Source of the DNA: CAZBWE01 sp964581905
GTDB taxonomy: Bacteria; Planctomycetota; Phycisphaerae; Sedimentisphaerales; Anaerobacaceae
Direction of reading: 5' to 3'
NCBI GenBank assembly: GCA_964581905.1
Contig: CAZOQJ010000001.1
Span: forward strand, 1 to 64,000
Length of the DNA: 64,000 nucleotides
The translations under genes and the position numbers were made by a program. Within the stretch, counting starts at the first letter, position 1. Each line of letters starts with the position of its first letter. Below, one piece after another: positions 23,590-32,857 of the stretch. A model generated the notes under the pieces. It was not told the origin of the DNA. It saw nothing but the letters and a program-made list of their open reading frames with translations, and did not search any database.

Positions 23590-24219
23590 ATGAGTAATAA
23601 AATAATTTCAATATTGGCTCTAACACTTTTTTTACTTTGCTCAGCCGGGCGTTTACAAGCAAGCTCTATCTGGGCCAGGCGTGGCGCGAATATGAGGCAG
23701 TTGTATGCCGACGATGTGGCACGCCAGATAGGTGATATTCTGACCGTCGAAATCTCCGAAGCCAGCAAGGTGGATAACAAGGCAACAAGAGACATGAAAA
23801 AGGAGACCAGCCGTTCAACCGCCTTTGATGGGGAGTTGGGGATTACAACGCCGAACCATAATATTTTGCCGAGAATACCCGGCTTTACCATGTCCGCCGA
23901 ATCCAGTAACGAGTTAAAAGGTAAAGCCGATTACAAAGATGAACGCAGCTTCGTCGATTGTGTCACCGTGGTCGTTGAGGATATCCTGCCGAACGGCAAT
24001 CTTGTTGTTATAGGAAGCCGCAGCCGTAATATTGCCGGTGACAGACAAATCATTGAAGTGAGCGGCATAGTCAGGCCAAGTGATATTGCATTTGATAATA
24101 CAGTAAAAAGTGAGCAGGTCGCAAACTTCTGTATTGTCACGAAGCTTGGAGGTGTTTCAGAACCTTATAACAGGCCAGGGTGGCTGGGGAAAGTATTTGA
24201 TATTATTTGGCCGTTTTAG
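23590..24219 (+). CDS. flgH: L-ring protein FlgH
   Basis: 209 residues from the ATG at 23590, which has AAGGA at a good distance. An upstream in-frame ATG would overlap flgA. A signal peptide (IISILALTLFLLCSAGRLQA) is followed by SSIWARR, then LYADDVARQIGDILTVEISE and VEDILPNGNLVVIGSRS, which are conserved in FlgH. No lipobox Cys follows the signal peptide (ends LQASS), unlike the lipidated enterobacterial FlgH. FlgH forms the outer-membrane L ring, so the organism has an outer membrane. Confidence 0.94.
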   Translation: MSNKIISILALTLFLLCSAGRLQASSIWARRGANMRQLYADDVARQIGDILTVEISEASKVDNKATRDMKKETSRSTAFDGELGITTPNHNILPRIPGFTMSAESSNELKGKADYKDERSFVDCVTVVVEDILPNGNLVVIGSRSRNIAGDRQIIEVSGIVRPSDIAFDNTVKSEQVANFCIVTKLGGVSEPYNRPGWLGKVFDIIWPF

Positions 24220-24269
24220 AGTTAGCCGTATTGGAAGCAATAAGCAATTATTTTTGAGAGTGTAATGGT

Positions 24270-25376
24270 ATGAAATTTCGTTTAGTAATTATATTTTTAG
24301 TCCTGCTGAGCACAGTTGAAGTGGGACAATGTGAGCGGATAAAGGATATTGTGGGTATTCAGGGTGTTCGGAGCAACCCACTTAGCGGCATCGGACTGGT
24401 TATAGGATTGGCCGGCACCGGTGACAGCACTTTGCCGTCGCAACAAATGCTGACGAATATCCTGAGAGATTCAGGGTTGGTACTTTCTCCTGATGACTTG
24501 ACCGGCGGCAATATCGCCATCGTTATGGTAACTGCGGAGTTAGGCCCTTTTGCTCGGGAGGGTTCGCGTATTGATGTTGACGTTTCTTCCATAGGAGATG
24601 CCAAAAGCCTCCAGGGTGGAATGCTCCTGTCTACACCGCTAAAAGGGCTTGATGGACAGATTTATGCAGTGGCCCACGGCGGAGTTTTCATTGGTGGATG
24701 GTCCGCATCAGGTAATCAGGCCTCCATTACGAAGAACCATCAGACGGTTGGTCGAATACCCGATGGGGCCATTGTTGAAAAATCAGAACTTGCCACTTTT
24801 GTTGAATATGCTGCTGGTCAGAGATTTGTGACGCTTAATCTCAGAAACAACGATTTTTCAACCGCTGAGCGTATCAGCAAGGCCATAAACCAAAATCATC
24901 CGAATAGTGCGGTAGTTGTTGATGCCGGCACTATCAATGTTAAAGTTCCTAATCAAATTAACCAGACAGGTATCGTAGGTTTTATCGTAGATATTACACA
25001 ACTCGAAGTAACTGTTGATGTCCCTGCGGTGGTGGTTATTAACGAACGCACAGGCACCATTGTAGTTGGAGAGAATGTCGGTATATCTACAGTGGCGATT
25101 TCCCAGGGCAGCCTGGTCGTAAAAATCAGAGAAACTGCAAGAGTTTCTCAGCCGACCGCACCTTTCTCAGATGCAGGCCAAACAGTAACAGTGCCGGAAA
25201 CCGAGATGGGAATTGAAGAGAAAGATGGTTATCTGGTTCCAGTGCTAAAAGTAGTAACTGTTTCAGAGTTAGCTAAGGCACTCAATGCCATAGGAGCGAC
25301 ACCGCGAGACCTTATAGCAATATTCAATGCCTTGAAAAAAGCCGGGGCCCTTCAGGCCAGGCTGGAAATAATGTAA
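24270..25376 (+). CDS. flgI: P-ring protein FlgI
   Basis: 368 residues, the usual size. A signal peptide ending near CERIKDI is followed by GVRSNPLSGIGLVIGLAGTG, the near-invariant FlgI N-terminus. The C-terminus has LAKALNAIGATPRDLIAIFN and LQARLEIM, also conserved. FlgI makes the periplasmic P ring around the rod, helped by FlgA. The ribosome binding site is weak (GAG...AATGG). Confidence 0.97.
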   Translation: MKFRLVIIFLVLLSTVEVGQCERIKDIVGIQGVRSNPLSGIGLVIGLAGTGDSTLPSQQMLTNILRDSGLVLSPDDLTGGNIAIVMVTAELGPFAREGSRIDVDVSSIGDAKSLQGGMLLSTPLKGLDGQIYAVAHGGVFIGGWSASGNQASITKNHQTVGRIPDGAIVEKSELATFVEYAAGQRFVTLNLRNNDFSTAERISKAINQNHPNSAVVVDAGTINVKVPNQINQTGIVGFIVDITQLEVTVDVPAVVVINERTGTIVVGENVGISTVAISQGSLVVKIRETARVSQPTAPFSDAGQTVTVPETEMGIEEKDGYLVPVLKVVTVSELAKALNAIGATPRDLIAIFNALKKAGALQARLEIM

Positions 25377-25386
25377 GGCCGATTTT

Positions 25387-25731
25387 ATGGACAGCGCCCA
25401 ATCGATATTAACTGAAATCGTACCACCGACGGTACAGATGGGGCATTTAAATAAATTCGACGCTGTCCGGGAAGGGAAAAAGGAGCAGTCTGCCAAAGAT
25501 TTTGAATCAGTATTTATATATAAGCTGTTGGAAGAAATGAAAAATACTATCGGTGATTGGGGCCTGGAAAAAGATGAAGCTTCCAGGCAAGTTCAGGGAA
25601 TATTTTGGTTATACCTGGCTCGTGATATTGCTGACAACGGCGGCTTTGGTCTGTGGAAGGATGTATATCAGCTTATGACCGACTCAGACAAAAAAAGTGC
25701 AGTGGCAGAGTTATTAGAAGAGAGTAAATGA
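25387..25731 (+). CDS. flgJ: Rod-binding protein FlgJ (short form)
   Basis: 114 residues covering only the FlgJ N-terminal rod-binding part: AKDFESVFIYKLLEEMKNTI then DIADNGGFGLWKDVYQLM. The C-terminal peptidoglycan hydrolase domain found in enterobacteria is absent, as in many other phyla, so a separate lytic enzyme must open the wall. The stop overlaps the next start as ATGA. Confidence 0.9.
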   Translation: MDSAQSILTEIVPPTVQMGHLNKFDAVREGKKEQSAKDFESVFIYKLLEEMKNTIGDWGLEKDEASRQVQGIFWLYLARDIADNGGFGLWKDVYQLMTDSDKKSAVAELLEESK

Positions 25732-26312
25732 AAACAACGGCGATTGAAATAGAAGACAGAGTTGACCCCGTTAGAGACCCACGATTAGAAGACTCAGGTT
25801 TTCAAGAAAAAATCTCTAACGGGGTTGAGGAGTTGTTAGCTGTTCTTGACGGAGATATCCAGCACATACAGGAAAGTCTGTCAAGGTTGAACGAACTGCG
25901 CAGCCTGGTTGTCAAGCATGATAATACGACTTTGGGCAAACTGCTTGAGAGCATCCAAACTGAGTCAGACAGTTACAAATACAATGAATTAAAACGGCAG
26001 TCGGTACGAAGAGAATTAGCAACAGCTTTTGGCTGCGGTCTTGAGCAAATGACTTTGTCGATGCTCGAAGCTGAACTGACTGGAGAGAAGAAAGCTCAAG
26101 TAGCCGAGAAAAAGGCGATGCTAAGATTGTTGACAGACCAGCTTAAGAAGGAACATCTAAGCACGTCGCTGCTTTTATCAGATTGTGTCAGATTTAACAA
26201 TGTGCTTTTAAAGAGTATTTTCGAGCTCTGCAAGACAGACACAATCACATACGATTCCAATGGGTTTACCAAACGTCAGGCTGATAGTGGATTTGTAAAT
26301 TTGCGGTTTTAA
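25728..26312 (+). CDS. flgN: FlgN-type export chaperone
   Basis: 194 residues, almost entirely helical, with LNELRSLVVKHDNTTLGKLL and a long Glu/Lys-rich second half. It has no signal peptide or membrane segment. Its place directly before flgK and flgL, with its start overlapping flgJ, is where FlgN, the chaperone of the two hook-junction proteins, usually lies. Sequence identity to FlgN is low by eye, so the call rests mainly on fold and position. Confidence 0.75.
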   Translation: MKTTAIEIEDRVDPVRDPRLEDSGFQEKISNGVEELLAVLDGDIQHIQESLSRLNELRSLVVKHDNTTLGKLLESIQTESDSYKYNELKRQSVRRELATAFGCGLEQMTLSMLEAELTGEKKAQVAEKKAMLRLLTDQLKKEHLSTSLLLSDCVRFNNVLLKSIFELCKTDTITYDSNGFTKRQADSGFVNLRF

Positions 26313-26325
26313 ACGGATTTAAGAA

Positions 26326-28320
26326 ATGTCGAATTACTCCATAGGCATAAGCGGCCTCGATGCAGCTCAAAAAGCCATTGACATAATTGGCAACAATATT
26401 GCCAATGCGGCTACGGAAGGTTACCACCGTCAGAAAATAGAACTAAGTCCTGCTTACTCATCGCAGGAAGGTTCGATTTTGCTTGGAGGAGGTGTTGACA
26501 TCGCCAGTGTTACCAGAATAATTGATGCTCTCTTAGGGCGGGAGATACTCCGACAGCAGTCCTCATTGGGACAGGTTTCACAGGAACTTACCAGCCTGCA
26601 GACAATTGAGAATGTATTTGGAGAGCTTTCAGCAGAAGATAAGGGTCTGAATGCGGCAATGGATAAGTTTTTCAGTGCGTTGCAGGACCTAAGCGTTTAT
26701 CCCGCTGAAATCATTTGGCAAAATCAGGCTGTGAGTGATGCGCAGGCAATGACCAGTCAGTTTAGGACATTAGGAGAATTTCTGGGCAATTTAGAGACAC
26801 AAATTAGATTAGATGCTGAAAACACTATTGAGTCTGTCAATGTGCTTACAAACCAAATCGCTGAACTCAACGAAAACATACAAAGAGTGGAGATAGGTGG
26901 GGGACAGGCCAACAGCCTGCGAGACCAAAGAGACCGCTGCATATCGAAATTGTCTGAGCTGGTTGGCCTCCAAACTCAAAACAGAGAATTTGGCGTAGTT
27001 GATGTAATCGTCGCGGGAATACAGGTGGTGGCGAACGATTCTGTTGTCGAACTGGAGGTGGGTACGGATGAAAATACCAGTTTAGGTCTTTCAATTGTTG
27101 GTGCATCTAATTATTCAACCGATGTTCAAGGCGGGAAGCTTGGGGCATTGCTGTCGTTGGAAAATGAGATAGTTCTTGATATTCGTGATAAGCTGGACTC
27201 TTTGGCAGGGGCGATAGTCAATCAGATAAATCAACTCCATGTTCAGGGATTGGGTTCGGCGGGTTCTTTTACCGAGTTGACCGGCTGGACGATGACAAGT
27301 GAAGATTTGGCGGATTTTGTTCCTGCTGTAACCGATGGTGAGCTATATATAAGAATTACCAACACCAGCACCGGAGCGATAACCAGAGAACAAATCACTA
27401 TTGACGCCGATGCAGGGGGAGATTCTCTAACCACGGTAGCTGCGAAAATTAATGCAATTTCGGGCTCACCACTTACTGCTTCCGTGAATTCTTCGAATCA
27501 GCTGACTATCACAGCCAACACGGACTATAAATTTGATTTTTTGCCTGCAGTACTGCCGGAACCTGAAGCTGCTGATATTAGTTTTAGCGGGTCGTCAGAC
27601 CCGACGGTAAGTGTATCAGGTATTTACACGGGCAGCTCAAACGACACTTTAACGTTCACGGTCACTGGTACTGCGGACAACGATATTGGAAATGGCGATA
27701 TCAGTCTCCTGGTAACTGACGGTGTGGGAGATACGATTGCTACTCTCAATATTGGTTTGGACTATGCATCTGGTGATAGGATTAAGGTTGGTAATACCGG
27801 TATCTGGGTATCTCTTGGTATGGGTGATTTGGCTATTGACGATTATTTCGAAGTAGATGTTTTTGCCGATTCAGATACTTCCGGGTTGTTGTCAGCAACT
27901 GGACTGAACTGTTTTTTTTCCGGCACCAGTGCCAATGATATATCAGTTTGTTCGGATATAGTTACTACACCTGCGAGGATAGCGACGTGCCTGGGTGCAG
28001 ATACGACCGACAACACCAACGTTATGCGGATGGCGGATGTAAAAGAAACGGCTGTGAGCACTCTGGACTCTTCGACTTGTGGAGATTTTTATCGCCGATT
28101 GGTTACCAGCATTGGTCAACAACTCTCAGTCAGGCAGATGCGTCAGGACAACATTGAGGTTATGATGCTAAGCCTCACGAATCAACAAAACGATATAAGT
28201 GGTGTTGACATCAATGAAGAAGCGACCCAGCTGTTGGTGTTCGAGCAGATGTTTCAGGCAATGGCGAGGTATGTGAATACGGTTAAAGAATCGAATGACA
28301 CCATTATACAGCTAATATAA
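26326..28320 (+). CDS. flgK: Hook-filament junction protein FlgK
   Basis: 664 residues. The start GISGLDAAQKAIDIIGNNIA then NAATEGYHRQKIEL and the end GVDINEEATQLLVFEQMFQA then MARYVNTVKESND are diagnostic for FlgK (HAP1). The middle carries a large insertion (about 335-530) of beta-rich, Thr/Ser/Asp-rich sequence, with LYIRITNTSTGAITREQITI, that probably forms surface domains. The ribosome binding site is weak. FlgK joins the hook to the FlgL zone. Confidence 0.95.
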   Translation: MSNYSIGISGLDAAQKAIDIIGNNIANAATEGYHRQKIELSPAYSSQEGSILLGGGVDIASVTRIIDALLGREILRQQSSLGQVSQELTSLQTIENVFGELSAEDKGLNAAMDKFFSALQDLSVYPAEIIWQNQAVSDAQAMTSQFRTLGEFLGNLETQIRLDAENTIESVNVLTNQIAELNENIQRVEIGGGQANSLRDQRDRCISKLSELVGLQTQNREFGVVDVIVAGIQVVANDSVVELEVGTDENTSLGLSIVGASNYSTDVQGGKLGALLSLENEIVLDIRDKLDSLAGAIVNQINQLHVQGLGSAGSFTELTGWTMTSEDLADFVPAVTDGELYIRITNTSTGAITREQITIDADAGGDSLTTVAAKINAISGSPLTASVNSSNQLTITANTDYKFDFLPAVLPEPEAADISFSGSSDPTVSVSGIYTGSSNDTLTFTVTGTADNDIGNGDISLLVTDGVGDTIATLNIGLDYASGDRIKVGNTGIWVSLGMGDLAIDDYFEVDVFADSDTSGLLSATGLNCFFSGTSANDISVCSDIVTTPARIATCLGADTTDNTNVMRMADVKETAVSTLDSSTCGDFYRRLVTSIGQQLSVRQMRQDNIEVMMLSLTNQQNDISGVDINEEATQLLVFEQMFQAMARYVNTVKESNDTIIQLI

Positions 28321-28348
28321 TTATCTGAGTTTATATCAAAGGTTTAAA

Positions 28349-29539
28349 ATGGGTGGAACGCTGTTAAACATTTACAGTAATGTCGGTTTTGCCTTGAACC
28401 TGCAAGCTGAAATGATGGCTCGACTTCAGGAGCAAGTATCTACCGGCTCACGGATAAATCGGGCTTCTGACGACCCCTCTGCAGCCTATCGAGTTTTAGG
28501 ATTAAACTCTGAGAAGAGACTGCTGGAGAATTATGTGGACAATATGCTACAAGTCAGTAGCACACTGGAGATTTCATACAACATTATTGAGGAGATTACA
28601 TCAGCTATTTCTAAAGAAAAAGTACATCTGACACAAATTGTCAGCAGTACCTATTCAGATCAAGGGAGAAACCAGCTTGCTGAAGAAATGAATGATGTGT
28701 TGGAGCAGGTGCTTGTATTAGCTAACACCAGACACATGAACCAATATCTTTTTGGAGGGAGCAACACGGGCTCTGCACCATATGTTGCTCAGCGCAGCAA
28801 TGGAGAAATTAGCAGCGTAACTTACGAGGGGGACTTTGATGGTCGGCATGTAGAAGTGGCCCCCGGCATGGAATCCAATATTTATTCTGTGGGTGATAGC
28901 ATCTTTCGCCTTGACAGTCGTGGTACCCCTATCTTTTTTGGCGATACGGGTGCGGCAGCCGGCGTAGCGACATCAAGCGTTCGGGGATACGTCTGGCTGA
29001 CGGTAACTTATAATGAATCAAGCGGTCAATATGAACTTTCTATCGATGGGGGGGCCAGTACTGTAGCTGTGGCGGGAGATACCTCCAACCTGGCTGTGAC
29101 AGATTCTCAAACCGGACGAGTTTTGTATGTTGATGGCTCAAATATAACCACCACTGGCACCAGTGTGGTTTGTGTGCCGGGGACTTATGATATATTCAAT
29201 ACCCTTATTAGCCTTCGGGATATATTGAGAAATGAAAGCGGTTTTTCCAACGCTATGATTGAGCAGTTAGTAAATAATTCAATAAGTACATTGAGTGAGT
29301 TAGAAGACCGTCTTGTGGAAAAATCCGTTTCTACAGCTTCGAAAGTCGGGTTTCTGGAGAGCCTTAAGGATACTCTTAGTAATATAAAGTTTAGCGCAGA
29401 AGATGAGGCTACAACTCTGCAGCAAGCCGATATTAGCCAAGTTGCCTTAGATATTTCCCGCAGCGAGGTCCTGTACCAAATGTCATTAGCAGTGGCTGGC
29501 AAGCTTATGTCTTTGTCACTTCTGGATTTTATTGGATAG
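28349..29539 (+). CDS. flgL: Hook-filament junction protein FlgL
   Basis: 396 residues. The flagellin-like N-terminus LQEQVSTGSRINRASDDPSA and C-terminal helix (QQADISQVALDISRSEVLYQ) place it in the FlgL group. The middle has an inserted beta domain (about 145-265). No fliC follows, so this is not flagellin. It is the last gene of the hook operon before the modification island. A GC-rich hairpin follows at once. Confidence 0.92.
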   Translation: MGGTLLNIYSNVGFALNLQAEMMARLQEQVSTGSRINRASDDPSAAYRVLGLNSEKRLLENYVDNMLQVSSTLEISYNIIEEITSAISKEKVHLTQIVSSTYSDQGRNQLAEEMNDVLEQVLVLANTRHMNQYLFGGSNTGSAPYVAQRSNGEISSVTYEGDFDGRHVEVAPGMESNIYSVGDSIFRLDSRGTPIFFGDTGAAAGVATSSVRGYVWLTVTYNESSGQYELSIDGGASTVAVAGDTSNLAVTDSQTGRVLYVDGSNITTTGTSVVCVPGTYDIFNTLISLRDILRNESGFSNAMIEQLVNNSISTLSELEDRLVEKSVSTASKVGFLESLKDTLSNIKFSAEDEATTLQQADISQVALDISRSEVLYQMSLAVAGKLMSLSLLDFIG

Positions 29540-29542
29540 TTA

Positions 29543-29567
29543 CCCCGCCCCTGCTGCAGGGGCGGGG
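29543..29567 (+). terminator. Strong hairpin after flgL (element J)
   Basis: CCCCGCCCCTG-CTG-CAGGGGCGGGG, an 11-bp perfect stem 3 bases after the flgL stop. No run of T follows, so it may act as a weak or factor-assisted terminator or as a 3'-end stabiliser. It may also belong to the GC-hairpin family. Confidence 0.55.
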
Positions 29568-29641
29568 CACAAATGTTTGATATTTATACAGATTTTATAT
29601 GGGAAACTACAAAATCGCGGATAAATGTCGGCTGGAGTCGA

Positions 29642-29657
29642 TGGTATAGAATTTGCT
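29642..29657 (+). promoter_or_regulatory. Possible sigma-54 promoter of the modification island
   Basis: TGGTATA-GAAT-TTGCT has a perfect -12 element, GG and GC 10 bases apart, and a weaker -24 element. It lies about 115 bases before the first island gene, downstream of the flgL hairpin. If real, it ties glycan synthesis to hook-basal-body gene control. Confidence 0.5.
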
Positions 29658-29682
29658 CAATAATGTAATGGTTATGCTATGA

Positions 29683-29714
29683 CCGTCTCGTCGGGGCCGA
29701 GCCCGCCGTAGCCC
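29683..29714. repeat. Diverged copy of the CGTCTCG...GCCGTAGCC repeat
   Basis: CCGTCTCGTCGGGGCCGAGC then CCGCCGTAGCCCG resembles the copies at 61969-62001 and 62863-62894. It is less similar than those two are to each other. Confidence 0.4.
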
Positions 29715-29770
29715 GATTGGCTGTGAGCTTATTAAAGAAATGCTGTGACGGAAACAAGGAGTAAAAACAG

Positions 29771-31225
29771 ATGATAATGGAGACAAACTCGAATAATTAT
29801 GAGATAGGTTTGGAATTAGCTGAGGCGGGCAAACACACTGAGGCCCTTGCTTGTATACAAAAACACCTTCGAACAGCACCTGAAGATGCCCAGGCGTTGA
29901 ATGATGCGGGGGCAGTTCTTCATTGTCTCGGCCGGTCGGATGAAGCCATCGAGCATCTTACCAAAGCAAGAAACCTAAGGCCCCATTCAACTGAGATATT
30001 GTGGAATCTGTCCGAGACCTACATGGCTGTCGGTAAAGTAAAAGAGGCAACAATTCTTTTTGATGATATGCAACGGTTGGGAATATTAAATGCGGATGTA
30101 CTTAACAGGGCTGCCACAATTTTTTTGAATCGAAACGATAAAGCCAACGCTATAGAAATGCTGCTCCGCTCCCAGAAGATATGGTCTGAACAGGAAATCC
30201 TTAAGCCGGCACTCGAAGTAATTCGTTTGAAAAGGCCGAGGATAGCCTTCTTCTGTGGTGGCGACGGGATGACATTTCTTGACAAAATCATCGAGTTTAC
30301 AAAACGGCGTTTCAATGTACGTGTCTTCGAGGGCCAGACGGAGGATGAACTATACGAGCTTATGGTGTGGAGTGATATATCGTGGTTTGAGTGGTGCACT
30401 AATCTTGCAGTAGCCGCGTCGAAAAGGCCGAAAATCTGCAAGAACATTATTAGGCTGCATCGCTACGAAGCTTATGAGCAATGGCCGCAAGAGGTTAACT
30501 GGAATAATATCGACACTCTTATAACTGTCGGAAACGACATTACCAAACAAACGCTTCTGGGTAAAGTTCCGGACCTTGAAAGTTATACCTCGTTGGTTGC
30601 CGTTCCCAATGGGATTGACCTTGGCAAGTTCAAACTGATTGACCGCCGGCAGGGTAAGAACATCGCCTTTCTGGCTAATTTGAGGATGGTAAAGAATCCC
30701 GCCCTTGTATTACAGTGCATGCAAAAGCTCCACTACATCGACCCTGGATACCACCTGTTTTTCGCCGGCAGATTTCAAGACCAGGCGCTTGAACAATATT
30801 TAAGGCATATGGTTTGTGCTCTTGGGCTTGATGATGTGGTGTTCTTTGATGGATGGCAGGAAGACGTAAACTCCTGGTTACAGGACAAACACTATATAGT
30901 TTCAACGTCCATTTGTGAAGGACACCCCGTTGGATTGTTAGAGGGTATAGCATGCGGCCTGAAGCCGGTTATACACAATTTCACGGGGGCCAAAGATATT
31001 TTCCCATCGGAATTCCTGTTTAACATTTCTGAAGAATTCTGTGAGCAAATTCTTTCCGATAAATACGAGCCCCAAAAGTATCGCAAATTTGTTGAAGAAA
31101 AATATTCTCTAAAAAGCCAGTTGAGCAGAATAAACGAGATATTCATCCAATTCGAAGCTCAGATAGATGGCGAATCATCTTTGGATGCAACCGCTCCGAT
31201 ATTCGAGAGCAATGCTGTGGTGTAA
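29771..31225 (+). CDS. TPR-fused GT4-type glycosyltransferase
   Basis: 484 residues. Residues 1-140 form TPR-like repeats (ALACIQKHLRTAPEDAQALN, then AIEHLTKARNLRPHSTEILW). Residues 155-470 form a GT-B fold of the GT4 type: IAFLANLRMVKNPALVLQCM marks the start of the C-terminal Rossmann domain, and the nucleotide-sugar site shows TSICEGHPVGLLEGIACGLK, with the E-x7-E pattern. AAGGAG lies about 10 bases before the ATG. It opens the island. The sugar and acceptor are unknown. TPR-linked glycosyltransferases often act on proteins, which suits flagellin modification. Confidence 0.85.
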   Translation: MIMETNSNNYEIGLELAEAGKHTEALACIQKHLRTAPEDAQALNDAGAVLHCLGRSDEAIEHLTKARNLRPHSTEILWNLSETYMAVGKVKEATILFDDMQRLGILNADVLNRAATIFLNRNDKANAIEMLLRSQKIWSEQEILKPALEVIRLKRPRIAFFCGGDGMTFLDKIIEFTKRRFNVRVFEGQTEDELYELMVWSDISWFEWCTNLAVAASKRPKICKNIIRLHRYEAYEQWPQEVNWNNIDTLITVGNDITKQTLLGKVPDLESYTSLVAVPNGIDLGKFKLIDRRQGKNIAFLANLRMVKNPALVLQCMQKLHYIDPGYHLFFAGRFQDQALEQYLRHMVCALGLDDVVFFDGWQEDVNSWLQDKHYIVSTSICEGHPVGLLEGIACGLKPVIHNFTGAKDIFPSEFLFNISEEFCEQILSDKYEPQKYRKFVEEKYSLKSQLSRINEIFIQFEAQIDGESSLDATAPIFESNAVV

Positions 31226-31257
31226 TATTTGGTCAATAAAAGAGGATTACCAGTTTT

Positions 31258-32856
31258 ATGATGGAAAAAGACCACAAAAAAAAGGCCGAACCGCTGGTCA
31301 GTGTCTTATTGCCGACTTACAACCGGCGGAGCGTTTTGCCTACGGCACTTTCCAGTGTTGTACGGCAGAACTACAGTAATCTTGAAATTTTCGTAATCAG
31401 AGACGGCGGAGAAGATGTAAGCGATATTATCAACTCATTTAATGACCCGAGGATTGCTTTTATTGACAGGTCGGAAAATCGAGGCAAGGCCTTCTCACTG
31501 AACCAGGCCCTGTTACAAGCAAATGGCAAATACATCGCCTATCTTGATGATGACGATTTATATTACCCCCATCATATAGGAACGTTGGTAAATGCCTTGG
31601 AGGATGGAAGCAACTGTCAGGTTGCATACAGTGATTTGCACAGGACGTACTGCCGGATTGGTCCTGATGGCGAGCGAGAGGTTTTAAGCAAGATTCTCGA
31701 CATCAGCCGGGACTTCGACCGCTTTTTTACGCTTTGTTTCAACCATACGCTGCATGTAAGTTTGATGCACACCAGAGAGATACTCGAAAAAACCGGCACC
31801 TTTAATGAAAAGCTAAATATCCTGATTGACTGGGATTTAACCCGGAGGTTGTCATTCTTTACCGATTTCCACCATGTCCACGAAATCACTGGAGAATTTT
31901 ACCACCCTGTTGGGGACTCTGACAGAATTTCAGCTCGGTATCACAAAGAGCAGGATGAATACGTAAAGAATTTTCTGGCGATACGAACCACCAGACCTCC
32001 TAAACCATGGCCGAAAATTAAGGATATGTCCATTATTCTTACAATGGATGGGCTGAACGAACAAGTGCAGGATACCCTTGTTTCTATCTGGCGACACACC
32101 TTCTATCCCTATCAGGTTTATCTGCCGCTGAGGCAGTCCGAATTTGGCAAGCTCGATATGGAGATACCAAACGTGGTCACTGTTCCGGTGGAGTCTCGGG
32201 CGTCAAAGGAGCAAAGCATAGACGCGGCTCTGACCGAATGCGATGGTGATGTTATTGCCATAGTACCGGCGGCATTTCCAATAAGAAATTTATGGGTGGA
32301 GGATTCGCTCTATGCTCTGGTCAATAGCTCCGTGAGCAAAGAGGCCTTTGAACTGGAGGATTCAACATACAAACTCTGGGCTGTTATATTAAACAGAGAG
32401 GACTTGGATTATGCTCGAAAAAACTTTCCGCACCTGCCCCTTTGTCAGTCTCTAAAAGCTGCCGGCATTATAATAAGGCGTGTGCTTGCCGAGGAGATTC
32501 CGTTTCAGTATGACCAGTTACTTGAGCAGGCCAGAGCCGCAGAAAAAGACGGGAACTGGTTAAAAGCAGCACAGACATTTGGATATATTGCCGAACATTA
32601 TCAAAACAAATTGTGGATAAGGACACAGGCCGTGAGGGCTTTTTTCAAGGCCGGCCTTCATACCCAGGCCGCTCAGCTTGTCCACCAGGTCAATCAACAA
32701 CGGCCGACGGTGGATACCCTCTTGTTAGAGGCAAGGCTCAATCGGCGAAAAGATTGTAAATCAGCAATCGAAATACTCGAAAAGGCGGAACAAATGCTCG
32801 AGTTCCCATTTAATCAGGTGTTGCAAAACGACCCTGTATTTAAGGAAAAGATTTGA
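31258..32856 (+). CDS. GT2-family glycosyltransferase with helical tail
   Basis: 532 residues. The GT-A domain starts at PLVSVLLPTYNRRSVLPTAL and has the metal-binding motif at YIAYLDDDDLYYPHH. A later ILIDWDLTRRL supplies the usual acceptor-side W-D-x-x-L region. Residues 255-390 resemble a second, degenerate GT-A unit (MSIILTMDGLNEQVQDTLVS) with no clear D-x-D. The last ~110 residues are TPR-like (AEKDGNWLKAAQTFGYIAEH). It is 2 bases from the next gene. The donor is unknown. Confidence 0.85.
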   Translation: MMEKDHKKKAEPLVSVLLPTYNRRSVLPTALSSVVRQNYSNLEIFVIRDGGEDVSDIINSFNDPRIAFIDRSENRGKAFSLNQALLQANGKYIAYLDDDDLYYPHHIGTLVNALEDGSNCQVAYSDLHRTYCRIGPDGEREVLSKILDISRDFDRFFTLCFNHTLHVSLMHTREILEKTGTFNEKLNILIDWDLTRRLSFFTDFHHVHEITGEFYHPVGDSDRISARYHKEQDEYVKNFLAIRTTRPPKPWPKIKDMSIILTMDGLNEQVQDTLVSIWRHTFYPYQVYLPLRQSEFGKLDMEIPNVVTVPVESRASKEQSIDAALTECDGDVIAIVPAAFPIRNLWVEDSLYALVNSSVSKEAFELEDSTYKLWAVILNREDLDYARKNFPHLPLCQSLKAAGIIIRRVLAEEIPFQYDQLLEQARAAEKDGNWLKAAQTFGYIAEHYQNKLWIRTQAVRAFFKAGLHTQAAQLVHQVNQQRPTVDTLLLEARLNRRKDCKSAIEILEKAEQMLEFPFNQVLQNDPVFKEKI

Positions 32857-32857
32857 T

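Noticed and set aside
29617..29624. GCGGATAA, close to the FliA -10 element, upstream of the modification island
   Set aside because: No TAAA-like -35 element at 15 or 16 bases; the sigma-54-like site nearby is better.
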